Shown here piece after piece: positions 14,561-22,564 of a DNA stretch of 55,061 nucleotides (the first letter of the stretch is position 1; each line of letters starts with the position of its first letter). Source of the DNA: Thermoplasmata archaeon. GTDB taxonomy: Archaea > Thermoplasmatota > DTKX01 > JAHFTX01. The stretch lies in NCBI GenBank assembly GCA_023265395.1, contig JAHFTX010000017.1, positions 1 to 55,061 on the forward strand, given 5' to 3'. The translations under genes were made by a program, and so were the position numbers. Below the pieces are notes generated by a model. It made no database searches, was not told the DNA's origin, and was given only the letters and a program-made list of their open reading frames with translations.

Positions 14561-17281
14561 ATGATGGCGCGTCGTGCCGCATCGCAGCTGCCGTGGGTAC
14601 TCCTCTTCTGCCTCCTGCTGCTGCTGTTATGCACCAGCGCAGGCGCAGCCCCTCCCGTGGGGCGGGAGCTGACCTTCGAGGAGCTCTCCGTCAGCGGGTC
14701 GAGCATCTACGCCGACACGACCATCCGGGTCAACACCACCGTCAGCATCGCGCCCAGCGCGCGCCTCGAGCTGCACAACGTCACACTCCTCCTTGGCACG
14801 ACGATGAATCCCCTCGAGGAGGCCCCGCTGGTCATCCACCAAGGAGGCACCCTCGTGCTCGTCGACTCGACGGTGCAGCGCCTGGGTGCACCGGCCACCC
14901 TCGAGGTCGCTGGGGCGCTCGACGTGACGGCCGGTGTCATCGATGGCACCATCCACGCGACGGGCGAGGCGCACATCAGTGGCGATGGGCTGCGACTAGC
15001 CAACGCCACCGGTCCGCTGCTGCTGCTCGAAGGTGGCACAACGTCGCTGCGCGATGCGACCCTGTTCCCCGATGGCGGCAGCGGCATCCTCCAGATGGAC
15101 CCGGCCGGCTTGGTGTTGGTGGAGAGTGCCATCTCTGGCCGCGATGAGGCCACCCTCCTCGACTCCCGTGGTGGTCCGTTGACCCTCGAGCAGGTGATCA
15201 TCGAGGGCGGTGGGGTCGGGGCAGCGTTGCAGGGCAGCCGCAGCGTCAGCCTCTCCGGCCTGACCATCCAGGCCTCGACGCAGACGGGGATGAGCATCGG
15301 CGATTCGGTCCACGTCCGCTGGGACGGCGGCACCGTCAGTGATGTCCCAGGGACGGGGATAACCTTGGAGCGCGGTGCCCAGCTGATCGCCTCGGCCCTG
15401 GCCATCCTCGATGGCGGCGACGGGATCCGTGCCGATGGTCGCCAGACGACGATGGACCTGACCGACCTCCACTTCAGCCGGCTCTGGGACGCCCTGAGCG
15501 TCAAGGATGGGAGCGCCACCCTCACCGACACGTCGGTGCAGTCGAGCAACTGGGGCGTCTACGTCTCCAACGGGAGCATCGCGATCACACGGGGCGTGCT
15601 CCAAGGCAACGTCAAGGGGCTCTCCTTGTGGTACGTCCACGGGGCGACGGCCAATGGCACCCAGTTCCTCGACAACGCCGAGGGAGCCTCGCTGACGACC
15701 AGCACCCTCACCCTCGAGGGCGCGCTCCTGCGAAACCTGCAGTTCGACCTCGTCCTATCGAGCAGCACCGCCACCGCCCGCGACTGCGCCATGTCGGCCC
15801 CCTTGAGCATCGATCCGACCTCGGAACTGCTGCGTCAGTGGTGGGTGGGCCTGCGCGTGGTCTCCCGCAGCGGCTCGCCCGTCGAGGACGCGAGCATCAG
15901 TGGCGCTGCGACCGAGGTCGGGCTACCGATCGCGCTGCTGCCCCCCGCCCGCGGCAGCGGGTCCCGCGTGCAGCTCCCGCTGACGTCGAGCGCGACCCGC
16001 GACGATGGGGCACATCCGTGGCAATGGGTCATCACCGGTTCCAGCAGCGAAGGGACCGGGGAGGTGGTGGTGGTCCCCACCCGTGCGCTGGAGGTCACCC
16101 TCATCCTCGGGTCCATCGACCTGTGGATCGACGTCAACCACACTGTCCTGACGCCTCAACCCTTGCGGATCGGGGAGCAGGCGCGCCTCGAAGTGGCCAT
16201 CGTCTCGACCACCCGGCTCGACGAGGTCGTGCTCGTCCGCCTGGTATTCGATGACAACTCGACCTACGAGGGGGAGCTGCTGCTGTCGAGTTCCGTACTC
16301 TCGACCATCTCCTTCCCCTTCGTCGTCGCTCCAGGGCCGCATACCATCGTGGTGCTGCTCGACCCCGACCAACGGATCGCCGAGGATGACGAGGGCAACA
16401 ACCGTCTCGAGGTGCCGGTGTGGGCGGTCGACACCACTGCTGCCGACCTCGTGCTCGAGACGCTCAGCGGGCCGACCACCGTGACGGTGCGGGAGGCCGT
16501 CGAGATCCGTGCCGTCGTGCGCAACAGCGGATCGGCAGAGGTCGAGGCGACGCACGTGCGGGTGCAGTTCTACGTCGGTGATACCCCCTTCGCCTTGCGG
16601 TTGTCGCCGACGTCGCTGCCGGCCAACTCCACCGTGGGGATGACCATCACCTACCTTGCCACCAAGGTCGGGACCATCGAGGTACGTGCCAGGGTCGACC
16701 CCGCACAGACCCTCAACGAGACCTCCGAGACCAACAACGAGGCGGCGATCTCCTTCACCGTGCGGGCCGCCAAGGAGGTCGGAAGCAATCCCTTCGCTGG
16801 GTCCGGCGGGCTGTGCCTCGCGACGAGCATGGTGCTGATCAGCATCCTGTTGCTCACAGCCGTGGTCCTGCGGTCTCGGCGCCGCCGGCTCGCCAAGGAG
16901 GCGGCCACCCAGGCAGCGGCAGCCCCAGCCCCGCCACCCTGGACGCCCCCCCCACCTGGTGCCTGGGCGCCCTACGGTTATCCCCCCGGACCCTGGGGGT
17001 ACTACCCGAGCTATCCACCCTACGGCGGCGCACACTATCCGCCCTATGGGCATCCGCCCCCCTGGTACCGTCAGGGAGTGGCCTACCCCCCCTACCCCCC
17101 GGCGCTGCCGCCAGGGAGTGCTCCGCCGCCGTCGGCACCGCAGGGCGGTCCATGGGGCGGAGGTGCCCCATTCCCGTCGCGGCCCTGCCCCAGCTGCGGC
17201 AGCCCGGCGGCGCAGTTTGGGCCCAACGGTGAGGGCAGCTGCCCCGGGTGCAACAGCCGCTGGGGCCCGAGCCAGCCCTGA
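14561..17281 (+). CDS. Secreted beta-helix/CARDB surface protein with membrane anchor, Pro/Tyr tail and zinc ribbon
   Basis: 906 residues. Signal peptide 1-30 (LPWVLLFCLLLLLLCTSAGA). Residues about 35-420 have the short G-x-x-[ILV]-x-[ILV] periodicity of a right-handed parallel beta-helix, as in pectate-lyase-like and S-layer proteins. CARDB-type beta-sandwiches follow at about 521-615 and 627-735, each with a P-x-x-[IV]-G or NSG core and an N-E-x-x-E-x-[ND]-N motif near its end. Transmembrane helix about 750-771, then a long Pro/Tyr/Gly-rich tail (785-870) and a terminal zinc ribbon with Cys876/879 and Cys894/897. An adhesin or S-layer-associated role is inferred. Two consecutive ATGs sit 24 nt after a TATA core. 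A T6 run 30 nt past the stop is a likely terminator. Confidence 0.85.
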   Translation: MMARRAASQLPWVLLFCLLLLLLCTSAGAAPPVGRELTFEELSVSGSSIYADTTIRVNTTVSIAPSARLELHNVTLLLGTTMNPLEEAPLVIHQGGTLVLVDSTVQRLGAPATLEVAGALDVTAGVIDGTIHATGEAHISGDGLRLANATGPLLLLEGGTTSLRDATLFPDGGSGILQMDPAGLVLVESAISGRDEATLLDSRGGPLTLEQVIIEGGGVGAALQGSRSVSLSGLTIQASTQTGMSIGDSVHVRWDGGTVSDVPGTGITLERGAQLIASALAILDGGDGIRADGRQTTMDLTDLHFSRLWDALSVKDGSATLTDTSVQSSNWGVYVSNGSIAITRGVLQGNVKGLSLWYVHGATANGTQFLDNAEGASLTTSTLTLEGALLRNLQFDLVLSSSTATARDCAMSAPLSIDPTSELLRQWWVGLRVVSRSGSPVEDASISGAATEVGLPIALLPPARGSGSRVQLPLTSSATRDDGAHPWQWVITGSSSEGTGEVVVVPTRALEVTLILGSIDLWIDVNHTVLTPQPLRIGEQARLEVAIVSTTRLDEVVLVRLVFDDNSTYEGELLLSSSVLSTISFPFVVAPGPHTIVVLLDPDQRIAEDDEGNNRLEVPVWAVDTTAADLVLETLSGPTTVTVREAVEIRAVVRNSGSAEVEATHVRVQFYVGDTPFALRLSPTSLPANSTVGMTITYLATKVGTIEVRARVDPAQTLNETSETNNEAAISFTVRAAKEVGSNPFAGSGGLCLATSMVLISILLLTAVVLRSRRRRLAKEAATQAAAAPAPPPWTPPPPGAWAPYGYPPGPWGYYPSYPPYGGAHYPPYGHPPPWYRQGVAYPPYPPALPPGSAPPPSAPQGGPWGGGAPFPSRPCPSCGSPAAQFGPNGEGSCPGCNSRWGPSQP

Positions 17282-17309
17282 TGCCCCATGCACCGGTGGA
17301 CCCGCACGC

Positions 17310-17315
17310 TTTTTT
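17310..17315 (+). terminator. Oligo-T terminator after the beta-helix gene
   Basis: A run of six T residues, striking in this GC-rich DNA, lies about 30 nt past the stop of the beta-helix/CARDB gene. Archaeal RNA polymerase is known to terminate at short T runs without a hairpin. Confidence 0.6.
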
Positions 17316-17358
17316 GCCTCCGATGGCACTGCCGTGGTCGCAAGAGGGGAGCGAGACG

Positions 17359-18150
17359 ATGGGCGGCGCGTACTTGCGGTGGGAAGGGGACGTCGCGACC
17401 CTGTCGCTGGAGTTCCCCCACGGCAACGCGATCACCCTCCCGATGCTGCGAGACCTCCACCATGGGCTGAGCAGCGCTCGCGACGAGGGCGCGGCGGCGT
17501 TGGTGCTCACCGGCCGCGGCTCGGCCTTCTGCGTCGGCCTCGACGTCCGCGAATCGCTGCGGTTGAGCCGCGCCGAGCTGGCCCAGTTCCTGCACACCTT
17601 CCAGCACGTCCTCGAAGGCCTCTACCTGCTGCCGATGCCCGTCGTCGCCGCGATCAACGGCCATGCGGCTGCCGGCGGGTGCGCCCTCGCCCTCTCGGCC
17701 GACCTGCGCATCGGTTCGTCGGGCCCCGCGCGCATCGGGCTGCCCGAGCTGCGCCTGGGGCTCCCCTTCCCTGCCGCGGTGTTGGCGGTCGTCGAGCACG
17801 AGTTGGGTCCCTTGGGTCTGCGGCGCCTGCTGCTGCGCTCGGAGCTCCTCGACCCGCCGGCGGCGCTGGAGGCCGGCCTGCTCGACGAGGTGGTCGCCCC
17901 CGAAGACCTGCTCCCGCGCGCGATCGCCGAGGCGCGCCGGCTGGCGGTGATCGGGGAGGCCTTCAGCACCATCAAGGGACAGGTGCGCACCCCGGTGATC
18001 GAGCAGCTGCAGGAGCGCAGCGAGATCAACGACCAGTGGCTCGACCACTGGCTGAGCCCCCTGGCCCAGGGGCGGTTGATGGAGTTGCTCCTGAGCCTCA
18101 ACGACGGGGCACCCGCCGTCGGCGCTGCCTCGTCGCTGCAGCAGAGCTGA
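17359..18150 (+). CDS. Enoyl-CoA hydratase/isomerase (crotonase) family protein
   Basis: 263 residues. The N-terminal YLRWEGDVATLSLEFPHGNAI is the standard opening of crotonases. Oxyanion-hole segments AFCVGLDV and NGHAAAGGCALALSADLRIG are present, and Glu in GLPELRLGLPFP matches the catalytic Glu of rat hydratase Glu144. The second catalytic Glu (Glu164 equivalent) is less clear: the region reads LLRSELLDPPAALEAGLLDEV, typical of members of altered specificity. The substrate is therefore unknown. Two in-frame ATGs exist. 17359 is chosen because it fits the family start and has GAGGGGAGCGAG upstream; 17323 is the alternative. Its stop abuts that of the convergent methyltransferase gene with no gap (TGATCA). 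Cytoplasmic. Confidence 0.88.
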   Translation: MGGAYLRWEGDVATLSLEFPHGNAITLPMLRDLHHGLSSARDEGAAALVLTGRGSAFCVGLDVRESLRLSRAELAQFLHTFQHVLEGLYLLPMPVVAAINGHAAAGGCALALSADLRIGSSGPARIGLPELRLGLPFPAAVLAVVEHELGPLGLRRLLLRSELLDPPAALEAGLLDEVVAPEDLLPRAIAEARRLAVIGEAFSTIKGQVRTPVIEQLQERSEINDQWLDHWLSPLAQGRLMELLLSLNDGAPAVGAASSLQQS

Positions 18151-18822
18151 TCAGGTCTTTGCGGGGCGGCCCTTCTTGGGGGCAGCCTCCTTGATGGCAA
18201 AGAGCACGCCGTCGCGGATGGGCAGGATGTGGGCGCGCAGGCGCGCCTCTCCCATGGCCGCGGTGTTGAACTGCTGGATCGCCGTGGTCCACTCGTCCTC
18301 GCTCTTGGCGGCGACCTTGCCGCTCCAGAGCACGTTGTCCCATAGCAGCACGCCGCCTTCCCGCAGTCGCGGGAGCGCCGCCTGCAACGCTGCGGGATAC
18401 TCCCACTTGTCGATGTCGCAGAAGATGAGGTCGAAGTCTCCCTCGATCTCGTCGCGCAACAGCGTCAGCGCATCCCCGATGTGGTAGGTGACCTTGTGGT
18501 CGAGCTTGGCGCGCCGAAGGTATTCCTTGGCGCGCGCAGCATTGTCGGGGTCACCCTCGGTGCAGTGGATCTCCACGTCGGGTCCGGTCGCCCAGGCGAA
18601 CCAGAAGGCGCTGTAGCCAAAGCCGCTGCCCAGCTCGAGGATGCGCATGGCACCGCTGAGCACCGCCACTTGCGCAAAGAACTGGCCCACGAGCGGTCCG
18701 ACGATCGGGAAACCCTGGTCGTACCCGTAGGCTTCCATCTCTGCCAGCACCGGATGCCGCTGGGGCAGGAGCCGCTCGATGTACTGCTCGACGACCGGGT
18801 TGGTGATGCCGAAGTTCTGCAT
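18151..18822 (-). CDS. SAM-dependent O-methyltransferase (catechol-type family)
   Basis: 223 residues. Matches the Methyltransf_3 group, which transfers methyl to phenolic or similar hydroxyls: MRILELGSGFGYSAFWFA is motif I (SAM glycine loop), EIHCTEGDPDNA holds the acidic SAM-ribose contact, HIGDALTLLRD and FDLIFCDIDKWEYPAAL carry the metal-binding Asp residues, and LLWDNVLWSGKV matches the DNxLW hallmark. All expected motifs are present. The natural acceptor is unknown. A Lys-rich C-terminal tail (KEAAPKKGRPAKT) is extra. It is convergent with the crotonase gene and divergent from the next membrane-protein gene. Cytoplasmic. Confidence 0.92.
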   Translation of the reverse strand: MQNFGITNPVVEQYIERLLPQRHPVLAEMEAYGYDQGFPIVGPLVGQFFAQVAVLSGAMRILELGSGFGYSAFWFAWATGPDVEIHCTEGDPDNAARAKEYLRRAKLDHKVTYHIGDALTLLRDEIEGDFDLIFCDIDKWEYPAALQAALPRLREGGVLLWDNVLWSGKVAAKSEDEWTTAIQQFNTAAMGEARLRAHILPIRDGVLFAIKEAAPKKGRPAKT

Positions 18823-18913
18823 GCACCGGCATCGTCAGCAGGCTTGAGTGCTTTGGGGTGCGCGCCGGCACGTCGCCCAAGGGTTCTTGCACCTGCACCC
18901 TCTCCGCAGCCTG

Positions 18914-19768
18914 ATGGGGACGCACGAACCCTTGGCGCGCGGGACGTTGGTGCTCCTCGCCGGGGTCGGGTGGTCGCTGCTGGCCAGCGCCAGCCCGGCA
19001 CTGGCCCATGGCGCGATCCCCCAGGGGAGCACCCACGACACCCCCACGCTCTTCGACCTGCTGATCACCCCCGTGGCGATCGCGCTGCTCCACTTGGGCG
19101 CGATGCTCGCCTTGATCTACCTCGCCGCCTCTGCGCGCAGGGCCGCAGAGGGGCAGAGTGCCGCAGCCACGCGCGATGCCAAGAAAGGCGCCGCCAAGGC
19201 CCTCGGCCAGCGGGAAGGCCTCGACCCGCTTGCGCTGAAACTGATTCCCACGAAGCACCACAAGGAGCTGAGGGTCGCGCTGCGACCCAACCGCAACATG
19301 TACATCGCCTCCGATTCGCTCCCCTACTTCTTCGTCCTGACCGGACTTGCGGCCTTCCTGTCGATCTTCACCTACCCCTACTTGGGCGAGCGCAGCGTCT
19401 ACGTCTACACCCTGGTCCACAGCATCGCGATCGTCCTGCTGTTCCTGCTAGCGCGGCGCGGGTGGGGGTTGACGGCGTTTGCGGCCAGCCCCACCCGGGT
19501 GCTCGTGCGCGAGGGCGCCGTCGCGGACCGCTCCCTGGTCGTCAAGATGGACAAGGAGGGGCTGGTGGTGGTGCGGCAGAACGCGCTGCAGCGGATGGCC
19601 AAGGTCGGTTCGCTGCACTTCTATGCAGATGCGTCCTTCAAGGACGAGTTCCCCGACGCCAGCTGGAACGACGTCGACGACCCCTCCGTCGTCGCTCGCT
19701 CCGTCTCCGTCGTCCTGGGCCTCAAGACCCATCCCGAGGACGAACAGGCCGACGACTCGGAGGAATGA
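18914..19768 (+). CDS. Multi-pass membrane protein with bPH2-like cytoplasmic domain
   Basis: 284 residues. The first helix is a signal-like segment (10-32), and helices follow near 50-70, 138-158 and 165-185. Between helices 2 and 3 is a charged, Ala/Lys-rich cytoplasmic loop. The C-terminal half (from RVLVREGAVADRSLVVKMDKEG through a run of strands) has the strand pattern of bacterial PH-like bPH2 domains. The acidic C-terminus (EDEQADDSEE) overlaps the next gene by 4 nt (ATGA), so the two are translationally coupled. The ATG at 18914 is chosen over an upstream start because it gives a better signal sequence. Function unknown; a membrane scaffold role is a guess. Confidence 0.65.
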   Translation: MGTHEPLARGTLVLLAGVGWSLLASASPALAHGAIPQGSTHDTPTLFDLLITPVAIALLHLGAMLALIYLAASARRAAEGQSAAATRDAKKGAAKALGQREGLDPLALKLIPTKHHKELRVALRPNRNMYIASDSLPYFFVLTGLAAFLSIFTYPYLGERSVYVYTLVHSIAIVLLFLLARRGWGLTAFAASPTRVLVREGAVADRSLVVKMDKEGLVVVRQNALQRMAKVGSLHFYADASFKDEFPDASWNDVDDPSVVARSVSVVLGLKTHPEDEQADDSEE

Positions 19769-20382
19769 TGCCGCCGTTGGGATCGACGCGCAGACGAAAG
19801 ATCTCCGCTACCCTCACCCTGCTGGTTGTCGCGCTCGCACTGAATCCTTCGATGAGTACGTCTGTGGCGGCAGCTCAGGCCGTCACCAACGACTCCTGGC
19901 AAGGGACGCTGGCCGTCCACCCTTCGCAGGTGGTGTTCAACGCCCGGTACACGCTGAGCCTGCAGCTGCACAGGCTCGATGCGACGGTGCCTGCGCCCCT
20001 GCCTTCGAACTTCTCCGTCCACCTCTACGCGATCGCCCCTGGACAGAAGATACCGACCACCCTGACGGAGGCTGGGCCTGCCGAGGAGATCGCGCTCGTC
20101 CGTCTCAGCCCGTCGGCCGACCGCTGGGAAGGCACGGACCTTCGCCCATCCGCTGGGGCCTGGACGCTCGTCGCTGCAGTCAATGGCACGACCCTGCTGG
20201 CCTTCGACCTACCGATCAGCGCGGGGGAGGGGATCGGCTGGACGTTGCTCGCGATCGTCGGGCTCATCGGGGTTCCCGTCGCGCTGATCGCGCTGGCGCT
20301 GGAGCTGCGCCGCCGCCGGCGACGGCGACGCGCCAGCGCTCGGCGGGGCCAGCTCCCGGATACAGCGGATCAGGATGAGTAG
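19765..20382 (+). CDS. Single-pass secreted/anchored protein of unknown function
   Basis: 205 residues. Signal peptide about 1-37 (LTLLVVALALNPSMSTSVAAAQA); one beta-rich extracellular domain (40-150); a transmembrane helix at about 156-178 (IGWTLLAIVGLIGVPVALIALALEL); and a very basic cytoplasmic tail (ten or more Arg residues) with an acidic end. The first of two ATGs overlaps the end of the upstream gene by 4 nt, with an AGGA site. The pair therefore likely forms a membrane unit. No family recognised. Confidence 0.7.
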   Translation: MMPPLGSTRRRKISATLTLLVVALALNPSMSTSVAAAQAVTNDSWQGTLAVHPSQVVFNARYTLSLQLHRLDATVPAPLPSNFSVHLYAIAPGQKIPTTLTEAGPAEEIALVRLSPSADRWEGTDLRPSAGAWTLVAAVNGTTLLAFDLPISAGEGIGWTLLAIVGLIGVPVALIALALELRRRRRRRRASARRGQLPDTADQDE

Positions 20383-20551
20383 CGCCCGCCCACATCCTGT
20401 CAATCATCTGGGCAGTCTGTCTCGTTCCCACTTCCGCTCTGGTCGTTTCCTCCCATTGGGTCGCCCCCAGGTGAGGGGTCCGTCCGTTGGTCCGAGGAGG
20501 TGGCTCCCGCTCAGGGGGGAACCGATGACCCCGGCCGAGGCTGACCGGGGT

Positions 20552-20584
20552 GGGGGGTGGGGTCGAAGGCATGCCCCACCCCCC
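20552..20584. repeat. Perfect 11-bp inverted repeat
   Basis: GGGGGGTGGGG at 20552-20562 and CCCCACCCCCC at 20574-20584, separated by an 11-nt loop (TCGAAGGCATG). It would form a very stable hairpin in RNA. No T run follows, so it may be an attenuation or processing structure, or part of a small RNA. Confidence 0.7.
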
Positions 20585-20757
20585 TCGTTCCGTGGGGAGC
20601 TTCCTCCGTCGGCTACGGTCGGACCCCGTTGAATCTGTACACTTCTTCCCACGAGCACGGTTCGAGGTCTTCCCCCTCGTCGGTTGTCATGAGCAGGGGA
20701 AAGCAGGGCCAACAGTTAATCGCTCACAGTTTACTCGACTTAATAAGAATACACTAC

Positions 20758-20767
20758 ATATATTTAT
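20758..20767 (+). promoter_or_regulatory. TATA box of the HFX_2341-type regulator
   Basis: ATATATTTAT, the strongest TATA-like element in the window, is centred about 31 nt before the GTG at 20793. This indicates a leaderless or nearly leaderless message. Confidence 0.7.
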
Positions 20768-20792
20768 CAATCATCGTGCCCCTCCAACCCCC

Positions 20793-21689
20793 GTGCAGCC
20801 CCCCCTACGGGTCCACCTCTGCCCCGTCGGTTTCGAGCGCGACCGCATCCTCACGCCCGCGATCGACCAGCGGGCGGACCGAGTCCACCTGATCCTTCGT
20901 GACCCTGAGCGTGACGCGGGTCACCATGCCGACTTCCTGCAGGAGCAGCTGGCCGCCGCTGGCGTGCAGGTCGAGCGGGAACGCTGTGCCTACGAGATGT
21001 ACGCCTTGCTGGGGCTCTTTGGCGACCTGATCCGTCGCTACGAGGGGCAGCATGTGTTCATCAACATCTCCACCGGCGGGACCATCGCCGCGGTCGCCGG
21101 TACGCTGGCAGGGATGATGTTCGGCGCCCAGCTCTACCACGTCGAGCCGCTCAGCTACATCGACACCCAGCGCCCCGTGCAAGCGATCGAGCAGGCCCTG
21201 CGTACCAAGGATCCCAAGCGCCAGCGGGAGCTGCTGCAGGCAGCGATCGAGGCACACCTCCAGAGCACCGGCGGTGTCCCCCACCTGATCTCCGCGGGCG
21301 TGCGGCAGATCGTGGAGATACCGCGCTATCGGATCGAGACACCACCGCACCATCTGCTGGGCGCCCTCGGGTACATCGGTGGGCGACAGGCGACGGGCCG
21401 GCGCACGCGCAAGAAGGACCTCATCGCCTTCCTGGAGCAGACCCAGCCCGAGCAGTTCCACAGCGAACGACTCGAAGGCCGCGACCGCTCCATGTCCCTC
21501 CAACAGAAGTACGGCATCCTGCAGACGCGCTTCCTGGCACCCCTGCAGCGCTGGGGGTATCTCACCGCCGGGGGGAGCCGCAACGCCGCCTGGCTGGTGG
21601 TCACCGAGCCCGGGTTGCGAGCACTGCGGATCTTCGGGGAGGCTGCTACGCAGCCTTCGTCCGAGCGGCCGGCTCCGTCGACGGGCTGA
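20793..21689 (+). CDS. HFX_2341-family transcriptional regulator (CARF-like sensor plus winged helix)
   Basis: 298 residues. The N-terminal half (VHLCPVGFERDRILTPAI... ADRVHLILRD, later VFINISTGGTIAAVAGTLAGMMFGA) matches the Rossmann-like HFX_2341 N-domain, a member of the CARF superfamily that senses nucleotides in CRISPR and other systems. The ISTGG loop is the likely ligand pocket. The C-terminal half (from about residue 190, with KKDLIAFLEQ and MSLQQKYGILQTRFLAPLQRWGYL) is a winged-helix DNA-binding module. The GTG start is chosen from the TATA spacing. The upstream open frame runs through the promoter and hairpin and is not coding-like. No CRISPR array or cas gene is nearby. Its 3' end overlaps the convergent ferredoxin gene by 44 nt. 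Confidence 0.8.
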   Translation: MQPPLRVHLCPVGFERDRILTPAIDQRADRVHLILRDPERDAGHHADFLQEQLAAAGVQVERERCAYEMYALLGLFGDLIRRYEGQHVFINISTGGTIAAVAGTLAGMMFGAQLYHVEPLSYIDTQRPVQAIEQALRTKDPKRQRELLQAAIEAHLQSTGGVPHLISAGVRQIVEIPRYRIETPPHHLLGALGYIGGRQATGRRTRKKDLIAFLEQTQPEQFHSERLEGRDRSMSLQQKYGILQTRFLAPLQRWGYLTAGGSRNAAWLVVTEPGLRALRIFGEAATQPSSERPAPSTG

Positions 21690-21987
21690 GCGGCTGCTGC
21701 TCCTCGAGGTTCTGGAGCAGGAGCCGCTCGATGGGGACCCCAGCGACGAGGTGGGACGTGAACAGCTCCTCGATGTCGTCGGCGCAGATGTCGCCATACC
21801 AGGTCCCCTCGGGATAGACCACGGCCTGGATCGGTCGGTCGCACTGGCGCAGGCAGCCAGCGGCGTTGACCCGGACGACCTCGTGCAGCCCCGACGCCTT
21901 GACCTTCTCCTTGAGCGAGGCGATGATCTCCTGCGCCCGCGGCGAGCAGGCGGTGCAGACGAACAGGTGCCGCGTGTAGACCCGCAC
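21646..21987 (-). CDS. Thioredoxin-like [2Fe-2S] ferredoxin
   Basis: 113 residues. The pattern LFVCT at the start, AAGCLRQCDRP in the middle and VVYPEGTWYGDI toward the end is that of stand-alone thioredoxin-fold 2Fe-2S proteins related to NuoE and Azotobacter FeFd. Candidate ligands are Cys11, Cys14, Cys45 and Cys49. The usual second cysteine, about 9-12 residues after the first, is missing and Cys14 may replace it. The GTG start lies 26 nt from a CCATAAGG box, fitting a leaderless message. It probably carries electrons in the cytoplasm; the partner is unknown. The long 3' overlap with the HFX_2341 gene makes antisense effects possible. Confidence 0.8.
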   Translation of the reverse strand: MRVYTRHLFVCTACSPRAQEIIASLKEKVKASGLHEVVRVNAAGCLRQCDRPIQAVVYPEGTWYGDICADDIEELFTSHLVAGVPIERLLLQNLEEQQPLSPSTEPAARTKAA

Positions 21988-22009
21988 GCAGGGTCAAGGG
22001 CGCGGCGCC

Positions 22010-22017
22010 CCTTATGG
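22010..22017 (-). promoter_or_regulatory. TATA-like box of the ferredoxin gene
   Basis: The minus-strand reading is CCATAAGG, centred 26 nt from the GTG at 21987. Confidence 0.45.
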
Positions 22018-22054
22018 AGCTCTGTGGTGACGACCAAGGACAAGCAGGGCCCGA

Positions 22055-22492
22055 CTAACCCACCGGCGGGCTACAGCCTTCGAACTTGGCGCGGTACTTG
22101 GGCGGGACGGGCTTGGGAGCAAAGGTGGGCAGGTCGACGGCGACGACCGTGAGCGTCCCTCGGACGCAGGGGATCGGCGCGCTCGCTGCGGCCGGACCGG
22201 GCTTGGTGAACAGGTACCGGAAGGTCACCGAGCTGGTCCCGACCTTCTGCACCCCCATCTGGACGATCAGTCGGTCGCCATAGGTCAGCGGCGCGACGAA
22301 GTCCACCTCGAGGTGGACCGTGGGGAAGCCCAGCTTCTCGGAGTCGACCACCGTCGGGTAGGGCACGCCCACCCACCCCTCCCAGAACTCCTCGAATGCC
22401 AGGTGGAAGTAGTCGACGATGGTCGGGTAGTAGGCCACCCCGGCATGGTCGACGTCACCGAAACGGACCTTGAGCTGGCAGGTAAAGGGCAT
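22055..22492 (-). CDS. Hotdog-fold acyl-CoA thioesterase (4HBT/YbgC family)
   Basis: 145 residues. The start LKVRFGDVDHAGVAYYPTIVDYFHLAFEEFW carries the YbgC/4HBT active-site signature with Asp15 (RFGDVDHAG). The central helix and strands (FPTVHLEVDFVAPLTYGDRLIVQMGVQKVGTSSVTFRYLF) follow the hotdog fold. The enzyme hydrolyses acyl-CoA thioesters; substrate unknown. The ATG at 22492 gives the standard family start. The upstream extension is GC-rich and unlike the family. It is 67 nt upstream of the ferredoxin gene on the same strand. Intact. Confidence 0.9.
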   Translation of the reverse strand: MPFTCQLKVRFGDVDHAGVAYYPTIVDYFHLAFEEFWEGWVGVPYPTVVDSEKLGFPTVHLEVDFVAPLTYGDRLIVQMGVQKVGTSSVTFRYLFTKPGPAAASAPIPCVRGTLTVVAVDLPTFAPKPVPPKYRAKFEGCSPPVG

Positions 22493-22564
22493 CACGCGAG
22501 CACCACGGCTGGGTCGCAAAGAGCTTCCGGCGGGACCGATCGGCGAGGGCACGTCGCCGGCGCA

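Larger units (their letters stand above)
20383..20792. other. Long intergenic region with strong hairpin and AT-rich promoter
   Basis: About 410 nt without a convincing gene. The left part is GC-rich and highly structured: a 7-bp stem (ACCCCGG/CCGGGGT, about 20528-20552) followed by a perfect 11-bp hairpin (20552-20584). The right part (20715-20778) is unusually AT-rich and carries the promoter of the HFX_2341-type gene. Confidence 0.6.

Noticed and set aside
20550..20792. Longer form of the HFX_2341-type protein starting near 20550.
   Set aside because: It would span the hairpin and the TATA box and adds about 80 residues unlike the family. The GTG at 20793 is at the right distance from the TATA box.
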